From assembly GCA_035540755.1 (NCBI GenBank), contig DATLGD010000005.1, positions 1 through 6,326 on the forward strand: a stretch of DNA of 6,326 nucleotides, read 5' to 3'. A program made the translations under genes and the position numbers. Shown here one piece after another: positions 1 to 6,326 of the stretch (positions are counted from its first letter, which is position 1; each line of letters starts with the position of its first letter). Origin of the DNA: DATLGD01 sp035540755. Lineage in GTDB: Bacteria > Actinomycetota > Actinomycetes > Mycobacteriales > SCTD01. The notes below the pieces were generated by a model that did no database searches, was not told where the DNA came from, and was given only the letters and a program-made list of their open reading frames with translations.

Positions 1-1510
1 CGGCCAGCGGCACGCTCTCGCCGTCGACGGTGACGTCGAGCCGCTTCCGCAGCACCAGCCGGCCGCCGTCGCGGTCGTAGAGGCCGACGCCGAGCCGGTG
101 CTCGCGCAGCACCGGGTGGTCGGCCGGGGGCTCCTGGCGCAGCACACCGTCGACGACGCGCAGCGTGCTCGTGCCGGGGGTGCGCAGCCACCGCTGCGCC
201 CAGTCCTGCAGGTCGCGGCCGGCGCTGCGCTCGAATGCCGACAGCAGGTCGGCGAAGGTCGCGTTGCCGAAGGCGTGCCTGGCGAGGTGGGCGCGCACGC
301 CGGCGAAGAAGGCGTCCTCGCCGATCGTGGCCATGAGCTGCCGCAGCACCGAGGCACCCTTGGCGTAGCTGATGCCGTCGAAGTCGAGCAGCGCCGAGCG
401 GGTGTCGGTGGCCGTGCCCGCCACCGGGTGCGTCGTGGGCAGCCCGTCGGCCCGGTACCCCCATGCCTTGCGGCTCGTGCAGAAGTCGACCCAGGTGTCG
501 CGGAAGGCGGTCGCGCGGTCGACGGTGAGGAAGCCCATCAGCTCGGCGAACGACTCGTTCAGCCAGACGTCGTCCCACCACCGCAGCGTCACGAGGTTGC
601 CGAACCACATGTGCGACAGCTCGTGCGCGACCACCATCGCCCGCCGCCGCCGCTGCCCCTCGGTGACGCGCGCGCGGAAGACGAACTGCTCGGAGAACGT
701 GACGGCGCCCGGGTTCTCCATCGCCCCGGCGTTGAACTCCGGCACGAACAGCTGGTCGTAGCTGTCGCCGAACGGGTAGGCGCGCCCGAACAGCTCCTGC
801 TGCAGGGTCAGCGCCGCGGCCGTCACGCCGAAGAGCTCGGCGGTCTCGGTCTGCGTCAGCAGGTGCTCGGCCAGCGAGCGCCGGCACCACAGCCCGAGCT
901 CGACGCCGCCGTCGCCAGGCGTGCCGTGCCAGCGCTGCACGCCGGCGTACGGGCCGGCGGCGACCGTGAACAGGTAGGTCGAGATCGGCTCGGTCGGGGC
1001 GAACGTCCAACGACCGCCGTCCCGCTGCCCGCGGGTGTTGCCGATGACCGTCCAGTCCTGCGGAGCGTCGACCGTCAGCCGGAAGACGGCCTTGAGGTCG
1101 GGCTGGTCGAAGCAGGCGAGCATCCGCTGGGCGTCGTCGAGGAAGGCCTGCGCGTACAGGTAGACGGCGCCGTCGGCCGGGTCGACGAACCGGTGCAGGC
1201 CCTCGCCGCTGCGGCTGGTGGCGCAGCGGGCCTCGACCCGCAGGACGTTGTCGGCCTGCAGGTCGACGAGCGCGATCCGGTTGCCGCCGCGGTGCTCGAC
1301 CACCCGGCCGTTGAGCTCGACGCGGCGCGGCTCGCCGTCGAGCTCGACGAACGTCGTCGCGCCGGGGCTGCGGCAGGTGAAGCGCACCTCGACGGTCGAG
1401 CCGAAGTGCGCCTGCTCGGCGGTCGGCCGCAGGTCGAGGTGCACGTCGTAGCTCGCGACGTCGAGCAGGGCAGCCCGTTCGGCCGCCTCGGTGCGGGTCA
1501 GGTTGCGCAT
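1..1510 (-). CDS. pepN: Aminopeptidase N, M1 family zinc metallopeptidase (N-terminal 503 residues; 3' end outside window)
   Basis: A zinc-dependent exopeptidase expected to act in the cytoplasm, releasing N-terminal amino acids from peptides during protein turnover. The reading frame is open from the ATG at 1510 to the window edge, giving 503 codons of a protein that is usually about 850 residues in actinobacteria, so the C-terminal helical domain is missing only because the window ends. Visible in order: an N-terminal beta domain opening with MRNLTRTEAAERAALLDV, the substrate-binding GAMEN motif at residues 262-266, the zinc site HELSH at 296-300 with the third ligand Glu319 in WLNESFAE, and the catalytic Tyr382 in the context ISYAKG. 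All key residues are present. The start is fixed: the first in-frame codon upstream that matters is the glmM stop (1535-1537), and only ATG 1510 lies between them. No clear ribosome binding site precedes it, so translation may be coupled to glmM, 24 bases upstream. Family call is secure; substrate range is not visible. Confidence 0.96.
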   Translation of the reverse strand, partial: MRNLTRTEAAERAALLDVASYDVHLDLRPTAEQAHFGSTVEVRFTCRSPGATTFVELDGEPRRVELNGRVVEHRGGNRIALVDLQADNVLRVEARCATSRSGEGLHRFVDPADGAVYLYAQAFLDDAQRMLACFDQPDLKAVFRLTVDAPQDWTVIGNTRGQRDGGRWTFAPTEPISTYLFTVAAGPYAGVQRWHGTPGDGGVELGLWCRRSLAEHLLTQTETAELFGVTAAALTLQQELFGRAYPFGDSYDQLFVPEFNAGAMENPGAVTFSEQFVFRARVTEGQRRRRAMVVAHELSHMWFGNLVTLRWWDDVWLNESFAELMGFLTVDRATAFRDTWVDFCTSRKAWGYRADGLPTTHPVAGTATDTRSALLDFDGISYAKGASVLRQLMATIGEDAFFAGVRAHLARHAFGNATFADLLSAFERSAGRDLQDWAQRWLRTPGTSTLRVVDGVLRQEPPADHPVLREHRLGVGLYDRDGGRLVLRKRLDVTVDGESVPLA

Positions 1511-1534
1511 CCGGCCCGAGCCTAGGGGACCTGG

Positions 1535-2860
1535 CTAGGCCGAGACGACGTCCGCGAGCCGCTGTGCGACCTCTTGGGCGAGCCCCCGCTCCGGGGCCTC
1601 GACCATGACGCGGACCACCGGCTCGGTGCCGGAGGGCCGCAGCAGCACCCGTCCGGTCCCGCCCAGCGCCGCCTCCTCCGCGGCGACCGCCTCGAGCACC
1701 TCGGGCGCGTTCGACCGCGCACGCTCGGCCCGGACGTTGAGCAGCACCTGCGGCAGCACGGTGACGACGCTCGCGAGGTCGGCGAGGCTGCGCCCGGTGG
1801 CCGCGACCCGACCGAGCAGCGCGAGCCCGGTGAGCAGCCCGTCGCCGGTGGTGGACAGGTCGCCGAAGACGACGTGGCCGCTCTGCTCGCCGCCGAGGGC
1901 GTGCCCGCCGGCGCGCATCGCCTCGAGCACGTACCGGTCGCCGACGGCGGTCTGCACCACGTCGATGCCCGCCTCGCGCATGGCGAGGACGAAGCCCAGG
2001 TTGCTCATCACCGTGGCGACGACCGTGCCGGTCGGCAGCAGGCCGCGCTCGCGCAGGCCGAGGGCGCAGACGGCCAGGATGCGGTCGCCGTCGACCACCT
2101 CGGCGTCGGCGGTGGTGGCCAGGCACCGGTCGGCGTCGCCGTCGTGCGCGAGGCCGACGTCGGCGCCGTGCTCGCGGACGGCGGCCTGCAGCGCCTCGAG
2201 GTGGGTGGCGCCGCAGCCGTCGTTGATGCGCGCGCCGTCGCCGTCGGCGAACACTGCGACGACGTCCGCGCCGGCGCGGCGGTACACCTCGGGCGCGAGC
2301 GCGGACGCCGAGCCGTGCGCGCAGTCGACGACGACGCGCAGCCCGTCGAGCGGCTGCTCGAGCGAGCCGAGCAGGGCCTCGAGATAGGCCCCGGTGCGCT
2401 CCGGCGGCGCCGACCGGACGGTGCCCACGTCGGTGCCGGTCGGCCGCGCCGACGTCTCGAGCAGGCCTGCCTCGACGGCGTCCTCGACGGCGTCGGCCAG
2501 CTTGTGGCCACCGGGGCCGAACAGCTTCAGGCCGTTGTCGGGCATGGGGTTGTGCGATGCCGAGATCATCAGGCCGAGGTCGGCGGCGCCGGTGGCGCAG
2601 GCGTGCGCGACGGCGGGGGTCGGCACGACGCCGAGCAGCTCCACGTCGACGCCCTCGCTGGCGAACCCGGCCGCGGTCGCCGCCTCGAGCATGGGCCCGG
2701 ACGGGCGGGTGTCGCGCCCGACGGCGACGGTGAGCCGGCCGGCCCGGTCGCCGCGCAGGACGCGGGCGGCGCTGGCGGCCAGCGCCGTCGCGAGCTGCGG
2801 GGTGAGCAGGTCGCCGTTGGCGACGCCGCGCACTCCGTCGGTGCCGAACAGCCGACCCAT
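1535..2860 (-). CDS. glmM: Phosphoglucosamine mutase
   Basis: Converts glucosamine-6-phosphate to glucosamine-1-phosphate, the step before GlmU in UDP-GlcNAc synthesis for peptidoglycan (and, in actinobacteria, other amino-sugar products). It is cytoplasmic and needs Mg2+ and a phosphoserine. The protein is 441 residues, normal for the family. It starts with MGRLFGTDGVRGVAN and carries all four signature loops: catalytic Ser102 in ISASHNP (99-105), the metal loop Asp240/Asp242/Asp244 in HDGDADR, the sugar-binding GEQSGH (324-329), and the phosphate-binding RPSGTEPVVR (408-417). The frame is open further upstream, to a GTG at 2911, but ATG 2860 was chosen because it gives the conserved N-terminus and has a strong Shine-Dalgarno just before it; the longer start would sit inside a hairpin. 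It lies 80 bases after rpsI, as in many actinobacteria, and 24 bases before pepN. The strong intergenic hairpin suggests its expression is uncoupled from, or lower than, that of rplM-rpsI. Confidence 0.97.
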   Translation of the reverse strand: MGRLFGTDGVRGVANGDLLTPQLATALAASAARVLRGDRAGRLTVAVGRDTRPSGPMLEAATAAGFASEGVDVELLGVVPTPAVAHACATGAADLGLMISASHNPMPDNGLKLFGPGGHKLADAVEDAVEAGLLETSARPTGTDVGTVRSAPPERTGAYLEALLGSLEQPLDGLRVVVDCAHGSASALAPEVYRRAGADVVAVFADGDGARINDGCGATHLEALQAAVREHGADVGLAHDGDADRCLATTADAEVVDGDRILAVCALGLRERGLLPTGTVVATVMSNLGFVLAMREAGIDVVQTAVGDRYVLEAMRAGGHALGGEQSGHVVFGDLSTTGDGLLTGLALLGRVAATGRSLADLASVVTVLPQVLLNVRAERARSNAPEVLEAVAAEEAALGGTGRVLLRPSGTEPVVRVMVEAPERGLAQEVAQRLADVVSA

Positions 2861-2864
2861 GGGT

Positions 2865-2871
2865 CCTCCTC
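2865..2871 (-). promoter_or_regulatory. Ribosome binding site of glmM
   Basis: The minus strand reads GAGGAGG followed by ACCC and then the ATG at 2860. This is the best Shine-Dalgarno match in the window. The spacing of 4 bases is short but usable. It decides the start of glmM in favour of ATG 2860 over the upstream GTG at 2911. Confidence 0.85.
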
Positions 2872-2896
2872 GGGAGCGGGTGCGGGGGCGGACATG

Positions 2897-2933
2897 CCGG
2901 AAGGCGGCCACCGCGTCGGTGACCGCCCTCCGA
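2897..2933 (-). terminator. Long intergenic hairpin between rpsI and glmM, probable terminator or attenuator
   Basis: On the minus strand, bases 2933-2917 pair with 2913-2897 around the 3-base loop ACG (2916-2914). The central 11 pairs join GGCGGTCACCG to CGGTGGCCGCC. The stem extends outward through GGAG/TTCC and one more C-G pair, ending in a T.G wobble. This gives about 17 bp with three G.U wobbles and no bulge. The wobbles become A.C mismatches on the opposite strand, so the structure suits RNA read from the minus strand. It begins 7 bases after the rpsI stop codon. There is no U-tract, only TT inside the stem foot, but actinobacterial terminators often lack one. Alternatives are an RNA-processing or 3'-end-stabilising hairpin that adjusts the ratio of ribosomal-protein to glmM mRNA. 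The fold is seen directly; the function is inferred. Confidence 0.75.
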
Positions 2934-2940
2934 TGACGTC

Positions 2941-3335
<395 letters not shown>

Positions 3336-3339
<4 letters not shown>

Positions 3340-3779
3340 TGCGAAACCTGCTTGATCTGGTAGGGCACCGGCGACTGGGCCGCGTGCGGGTGGGTCGGGC
3401 CGGCGTAGACCTTCAGCTTGCTCAGCATCTGACGGCCCAGCGTGTTGTGCGGGAGCATGCCCTTGATGGCCTTCTCGACGATCCGCTCGGGGCGGGTCGC
3501 GAGGACCTCGGCGTAGGAGGTCTTCTTGAGCCCGCCGGGGAAGCCGGAGTGCCGGTAGACGGTCGACTGCGCGGCCTTGTCGCCGGTCATCGCGACCAGG
3601 CCGGCGTTGATGACGACGACGAAGTCGCCGGTGTCGAGGTGCGGCGCGTAGTACGGCTTGTGCTTGCCGCGCAGCAGGATCGCCGCCTGGCTCGCGAGCC
3701 GGCCGAGCACGACGTCAGCGGCGTCGATGACGTGCCACTGCCGCACGATGTCGGCGGGCTTGGGGGTGTACGTGCGCAC
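3336..3779 (-). CDS. rplM: 50S ribosomal protein L13
   Basis: Large-subunit ribosomal protein L13 (uL13), an early assembly protein that binds 23S rRNA. The product is 147 residues, the usual length. Its N-terminus RTYTPKPADIVRQWHVIDA, the segment VVLGRLASQAAILLRGKHKP (23-42), HLDTGDFVVVINA (47-59), YRHSGFPGG (75-83), the region KGMLPHNTLGRQMLSKLKVY (106-125), and AGPTHPHAAQ (126-135) are all typical. The start is the GTG at 3779, with the purine-rich GGAAGAG at 3793-3787, 7 bases upstream. The frame stays open as far as 4061, but residues before GTG 3779 look like translated promoter and terminator sequence and have no L13 character. First gene of the rplM-rpsI(-glmM-pepN) unit, preceded by a promoter candidate and a leader of about 85 bases. 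The TGA stop overlaps the rpsI start. Confidence 0.97.
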
Positions 3780-3786
3780 GGGACCG

Positions 3787-3871
3787 CTCTTCCATAGGGA
3801 CTGGCTCGGGATCGGCGCCTGCGAGCACGCCGCACACACGATGGGGCGACGCCTCCGGGCAACAGCCGTCG
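3787..3871 (-). other. 5' leader of the rplM-rpsI transcript
   Basis: This is the stretch between the -10 element and the rplM start. On the minus strand it contains the short inverted repeat CGGCG (3832-3828) and CGCCG (3817-3813). With an inner T.G pair this gives a 6-bp hairpin with an 8-base loop. It ends with the GGAAGAG ribosome binding site. L13 leader RNAs that allow autoregulation are known in Bacillus, but nothing here is recognisable as that family. A regulatory role is only a possibility. Confidence 0.4.
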
Positions 3872-3901
3872 ACGATACCTGAGGCGGCCGCCGTCGGGCA
3901 A
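3872..3901 (-). promoter_or_regulatory. Candidate primary sigma-factor promoter for rplM
   Basis: On the minus strand a -35-like TTGCCC (3901-3896) is followed after 18 bases by a -10-like TATCGT (3877-3872). Each matches the TTGACA and TATAAT consensus at 4 of 6 positions, and the -10 fits the actinobacterial TAnnnT pattern. Transcription would start near 3865, giving a leader of about 85 bases. The -35 lies directly after the upstream terminator, as expected for a promoter opening a new unit. It was found by eye; no start-site data support it. Confidence 0.55.
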
Positions 3902-3945
3902 AGCCGCGGTCCGGCGCCCGCGGTCCCGCCCTCCGCCGGACCGCG
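3900..3945 (-). terminator. Perfect 12-bp inverted repeat, probable terminator of the ABC-F/GNAT/small-protein unit
   Basis: On the minus strand CGCGGTCCGGCG (3945-3934) and CGCCGGACCGCG (3916-3905) form an uninterrupted 12-bp stem with a 17-base loop. GCTTT follows (3904-3900). The loop itself holds a second GGACCGC copy, which could pair with the left arm instead (7 bp), so two mutually exclusive folds are possible. It lies 18 bases after the stop of the small gene ending at 3964 and directly in front of the rplM promoter. Position and strength suggest it ends the upstream transcript. A perfect inverted repeat could also act on the opposite strand or bind a protein. Confidence 0.65.
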
Positions 3946-3963
3946 CGGCACCCGCCGCCGACG

Positions 3964-4182
3964 TCAGCCCGCCGGCGTCGGCTCCGCGTCGTCGTCCTCG
4001 TGCGGCAGTCGCACCTTGGGCGGCAGCGGCGCCAGCACGCCCGCGGCCAGCACGAAACCATGGTCGAGCGGGTCCGGACCGCGGTCGACGGCGAGCGACA
4101 CCGCCTCCTCGTCGACGACGCTGCGCGGCTCGGGCTGCGTCGTGTCGACGGTCCAGGGGTGCTGGACCAGGTGCTCGCTCAT
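3964..4182 (-). CDS. Small acidic protein of unknown function (72 residues)
   Basis: I do not recognise this protein. It starts at ATG 4182, which lies 9 bases after the stop of the acetyltransferase gene, and ends with TGA at 3964-3966. Support for coding comes from codon usage: about 68 of 72 codons end in G or C, matching the real genes around it, and the tight spacing suggests an operon. The protein is rich in Pro, Asp and Glu, begins MSEHLVQHPWTV, has one mildly hydrophobic stretch (HGFVLAAGVLAPLPP, 41-55) too weak to call a membrane segment, and ends in an acidic tail with EDDDAE (62-67). There are no Cys residues and no catalytic motif. No Shine-Dalgarno is visible, so translation may depend on the preceding gene. 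A longer antisense frame (4000-4812, plus strand) overlaps it but also covers clear minus-strand genes and is discounted. Confidence 0.6.
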   Translation of the reverse strand: MSEHLVQHPWTVDTTQPEPRSVVDEEAVSLAVDRGPDPLDHGFVLAAGVLAPLPPKVRLPHEDDDAEPTPAG

Positions 4183-4191
4183 GCCGCGACG

Positions 4192-4701
4192 CTACGCCGC
4201 GGGCAGGCGCAGGGCCATCTCGAGCTCGTCGGCGGCCGGATCGAGCGGGTACGGCCGGCGCGAGCCGGTCTCGGTGAAGCCCAGCCGGCGGTACGCGGCC
4301 CGGGCACGGTGGTTCTGCTCGTGCACCTCGAGCAGCAGCACCTCCGCGCCCTGGCCGGAGGCCCAGCCGACGACGGCGTCGACGAGGCGTTCGAGCAGGC
4401 CGGCGCCCCGCCGGTCGGGCGCGACGTGCACCGACACCAGGTGCGCACCGGCGTCGTCGACGTACGACGTCGCGGTCGCCACCGGCCGGGCGCCGTCGAA
4501 CGCCATGACCTGGAAGCTGTCGCCGCCCTCCGCGCCCCGGGCCGCCCGGCTCCGCCAGGCCTCGTCGTCCAGCGCCGCGGCGTCGGACCAGCGCTCGCAG
4601 TAGGCCATCGGCAGGTCGGCGAGAGCGGCGAGGCGCAGGTGCCGGACGGCGCGCCAGTCGGCGGTGGTGACGCGCCGCAGATCGAGGGTCTCAGCGGGCA
4701 C
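4192..4701 (-). CDS. GNAT-family N-acetyltransferase
   Basis: Predicted acetyl-CoA-dependent acyltransferase of the GNAT superfamily, 169 residues, one domain, with no signal peptide or membrane segment. The acetyl-CoA pyrophosphate-binding motif A is VHVAPDRRGAGLLERLV (91-107). A conserved strand follows in VLLLEVHEQN (121-130), then motif B, NHRARAAYRRLGFTETGSR (130-148), whose helix and GF turn are typical. The N-terminus LDLRRVTTADWRAVRHLRL is also standard for GNAT proteins. The start chosen is GTG 4701, which overlaps the end of the ABC-F gene by 11 bases. The frame stays open much further upstream, but there it is only a shadow of the ABC-F coding sequence. The substrate cannot be deduced; small amines, antibiotics or protein N-termini are all possible. 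Its overlap with an ABC-F gene implies co-expression. Family secure, start fairly secure, function unknown. Confidence 0.9.
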   Translation of the reverse strand: MPAETLDLRRVTTADWRAVRHLRLAALADLPMAYCERWSDAAALDDEAWRSRAARGAEGGDSFQVMAFDGARPVATATSYVDDAGAHLVSVHVAPDRRGAGLLERLVDAVVGWASGQGAEVLLLEVHEQNHRARAAYRRLGFTETGSRRPYPLDPAADELEMALRLPAA

Positions 4702-6325
4702 GGACGACCCGGCTCTCGTCCCACACCGGCTCGTCGGACTCGTACACCCGGCCGTCGGACCCGAAGACCACGAAGCGGTCGAGGCCGCGGGCGAACCACC
4801 GGTCGTGGGTGACCGCGAGCACCGTGCCGTCGAAGGCGGCCAGCCCCTCCTCCAGCGCCTCAGCGCTCTCGAGGTCGAGGTTGTCGGTGGGCTCGTCGAG
4901 CAGCAGCATCGTGCACCCGGACAGCTCCAGCAGCAGCACCTGGAAGCGCGCCTGCTGGCCGCCGGACAGGGTCTCGTAGCGCTGGTCGGCCTGGTCGTGC
5001 AGCTCGTAGCGGCGCAGCGCTCCGATCGCACCGCCGCGCTCGAGCCCGCGCCGTCGGCCGTTCCCCGTGTCGTCCGTGCCGCGGTGCAGCAGCTCGACCA
5101 GCGTCCGGCCGTGCAGACCAGGCGTGTCGTGGGTCTGGGCGAACCAGCCGGGGACCACGCGGGCGCCGAGCCGGGCCACGCCGGTGTGCGCGACCTCCTG
5201 CCCGGCCAGCAGCCGGAGGAAGTGCGACTTGCCGCTGCCGTTGCTGCCGAGCACCCCGACCCGCTCGCCGTAGAAGACCTCCAGGTCGAACGGCTGCATC
5301 AAGCCGGTGAGCTCGAGCCGCTCGCAGGTCAGCGCCCGGACGCCGGTGCGCCCGCCGCCCAGGCGCATCGTCACCTTCTGGTCGACCACCTGCTCGGGCG
5401 GCGGGCCCTCGGCCAGGAAGCGCTCGTAGCGGGTCTGCATCGCGCGGTAGCGGCTGGCCATGTCGGGGCTGATCGCCGCCTGCTGCCGCAGCGTCACGAC
5501 CAGCATGCGCAAGCGCTCCTTCTCCTCCTCCCACCGCTTGTGCAGCTCCTCGAGCCGCTCGCGCCGCGCGTGGCGGGCGTCGGCGTACGTCGCGAAGCCC
5601 CCGCCGTGCACCCAGGCGCCGTGCGCCTCCAGGGTGACGACTCGGTCGGCGGTGCGGTGCAGCAGCTCGCGGTCGTGGCTGACGAACAGGACCGTCTTCG
5701 GCGTCTCGGCCAGCGCTGCCTCGAGCCAGCGCTTGCCGGGGACGTCGAGGTAGTTGTCCGGTTCGTCGAGCAGCAGCACCTCGTCCGGCCCGCGCAGCAG
5801 CGCCTCCAGCGCGAGCCGCTTCTGCTCGCCGCCGGACAGGGTGTGCAGCATCCGATGCTGGCAGCGCTCGAACGGGACGCCGAGCGCGGCGGTCGTGCAC
5901 ACGTCCCACAGCACCTCGGCGTCGTAGCCGCCGGCGTCGCCCCACTCGGACAGCGCCCTGGCGTAGGCCATCTGCGCCTTCTCGTCGTCGCGCTCCATCA
6001 TGACCAGCTCGGCAGCCTCCAGCGCCTCCCCGGCCGCGCGCACCCCGGACGGCGCGAGGCCGACGAGCAGGTCGCGCACCGTGGTGTCGTCGCGCACCGA
6101 GCCGACGAACTGCCGCATGACGCCGAGCCCGCCGGTGCGCGCGATCGTCCCCTCCGCGGGTGCGAGATCGCCGGCGACGACGCGCAGCAGCGTGGTCTTG
6201 CCGGTGCCGTTCGCGCCGATCAGCGCGGTCTTGGCACCCTCACCCACCCGGAAGCTGACGTCGGCGAACAGCACCCGCCCGTCCGGCAGGACGTGCGAGA
6301 CCCGCTGGACGTCGACGTACCCCAT
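4691..6325 (-). CDS. ABC-F family ATPase with two ATP-binding domains
   Basis: A soluble ABC-F protein; family members lack membrane domains, bind the ribosome and act in translation or antibiotic protection. The 544-residue product has two complete nucleotide-binding domains. Domain 1: Walker A GANGTGKT (37-44), signature LSGGEQ (163-168), Walker B LLLDEP with Glu188, H-loop His217. Domain 2: Walker A GSNGSGKS (360-367), signature LSGGQQ (453-458), Walker B with Glu478, His507. A charged helical linker (about 248-305) with a short tip around ISPDM joins them, where P-site-tRNA-interacting linkers lie in this family. About 30 more residues separate Walker A from the signature in domain 1 than in domain 2, possibly an arm insertion. 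The usual DEPTNHLD is DEPDNYLD in domain 1 and DEPTDNLD in domain 2, and Walker A2 continues SHF. I recall this pattern in other actinobacterial ABC-F proteins. ATG 6325 is almost at the window edge, so its upstream signals cannot be seen, but MGYVDVQRVSHVLPDGR is a typical N-terminus. Not a clear EttA, Uup or named resistance protein. Confidence 0.93.
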   Translation of the reverse strand: MGYVDVQRVSHVLPDGRVLFADVSFRVGEGAKTALIGANGTGKTTLLRVVAGDLAPAEGTIARTGGLGVMRQFVGSVRDDTTVRDLLVGLAPSGVRAAGEALEAAELVMMERDDEKAQMAYARALSEWGDAGGYDAEVLWDVCTTAALGVPFERCQHRMLHTLSGGEQKRLALEALLRGPDEVLLLDEPDNYLDVPGKRWLEAALAETPKTVLFVSHDRELLHRTADRVVTLEAHGAWVHGGGFATYADARHARRERLEELHKRWEEEKERLRMLVVTLRQQAAISPDMASRYRAMQTRYERFLAEGPPPEQVVDQKVTMRLGGGRTGVRALTCERLELTGLMQPFDLEVFYGERVGVLGSNGSGKSHFLRLLAGQEVAHTGVARLGARVVPGWFAQTHDTPGLHGRTLVELLHRGTDDTGNGRRRGLERGGAIGALRRYELHDQADQRYETLSGGQQARFQVLLLELSGCTMLLLDEPTDNLDLESAEALEEGLAAFDGTVLAVTHDRWFARGLDRFVVFGSDGRVYESDEPVWDESRVVRAR

Positions 6326-6326
6326 G

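Noticed and set aside
98..1525. Long plus-strand open frame (475 codons) opposite pepN
   Set aside because: It lies antisense to a gene with intact GAMEN and HELSH motifs. Its translation is the Ala/Arg/Gly/Val-rich low-complexity type expected from the complementary frame of a very GC-rich gene, and it has no recognisable domain.
2861..2911. Upstream GTG extension of GlmM to 2911
   Set aside because: The extra residues are unlike GlmM, the start codon lies in the arm of a strong hairpin, and the proper ATG has an excellent ribosome binding site.
3715..3795. Short out-of-frame reading from ATG 3795 overlapping the rplM start, a possible upstream peptide
   Set aside because: The ATG overlaps the rplM ribosome binding site and has no ribosome binding site of its own. 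The 26-codon product is Arg/His/Ala-rich, as expected from a shifted frame.
4000..4812. Plus-strand open frame (270 codons) opposite the small gene, the GNAT gene and the end of the ABC-F gene
   Set aside because: It crosses three minus-strand genes, two of them certain, and its product is Arg/Gly/Pro-rich without a domain. It is a GC-driven shadow.
4860..5945. Minus-strand open frame (361 codons) inside the ABC-F gene
   Set aside because: It is an out-of-frame reading of the ABC-F coding sequence, composed almost only of Arg, Ala, Gly and Pro.

Overview
This is a 6.3 kb chromosomal window from a very GC-rich actinobacterium. The evidence is the near-saturated G/C at third codon positions, GTG starts, the actinobacterial form of ribosomal proteins L13 and S9, an actinobacterial-type PepN aminopeptidase, and a duplicated-ATPase ABC-F protein with the variant motifs DEPDNYLD and DEPTDNLD. 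I cannot name a genus. All seven genes are on the minus strand, so transcription runs from position 6326 towards position 1. The coding content is mostly core housekeeping and I see no mobile element, CRISPR array, tRNA, rRNA, prophage or toxin-antitoxin pair.

In transcription order there are two units. The first (about 6325 to 3964) holds an ABC-F ATPase, a GNAT-family N-acetyltransferase whose start overlaps the ABC-F stop by 11 bases, and a small acidic protein of unknown function 9 bases further on. It ends in a perfect 12-bp inverted repeat (3905-3945) that looks like a terminator. The second unit begins immediately after it, with a promoter candidate (3872-3901) and a leader of about 85 bases. 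It reads rplM (L13), rpsI (S9, 4-base GTGA overlap), glmM (phosphoglucosamine mutase) and pepN (M1 aminopeptidase, cut off by the window edge after 503 codons).

rplM-rpsI-glmM is a familiar actinobacterial arrangement joining ribosome assembly with UDP-GlcNAc and cell wall precursor supply. The most striking non-coding element is a long hairpin between rpsI and glmM (2897-2933): a stem of about 17 bp with a 3-base loop, whose G.U wobbles favour the RNA of the transcribed strand. It probably terminates or attenuates most ribosomal transcripts before glmM. 

I found no convincing undescribed multi-gene system. The points worth a second look are the rpsI-glmM hairpin, the terminator with alternative pairings next to the rplM promoter, the little-studied ABC-F/GNAT/small-protein unit, and the tight gene junctions (GTGA overlap; glmM and pepN in one frame separated by a stop and eight codons).
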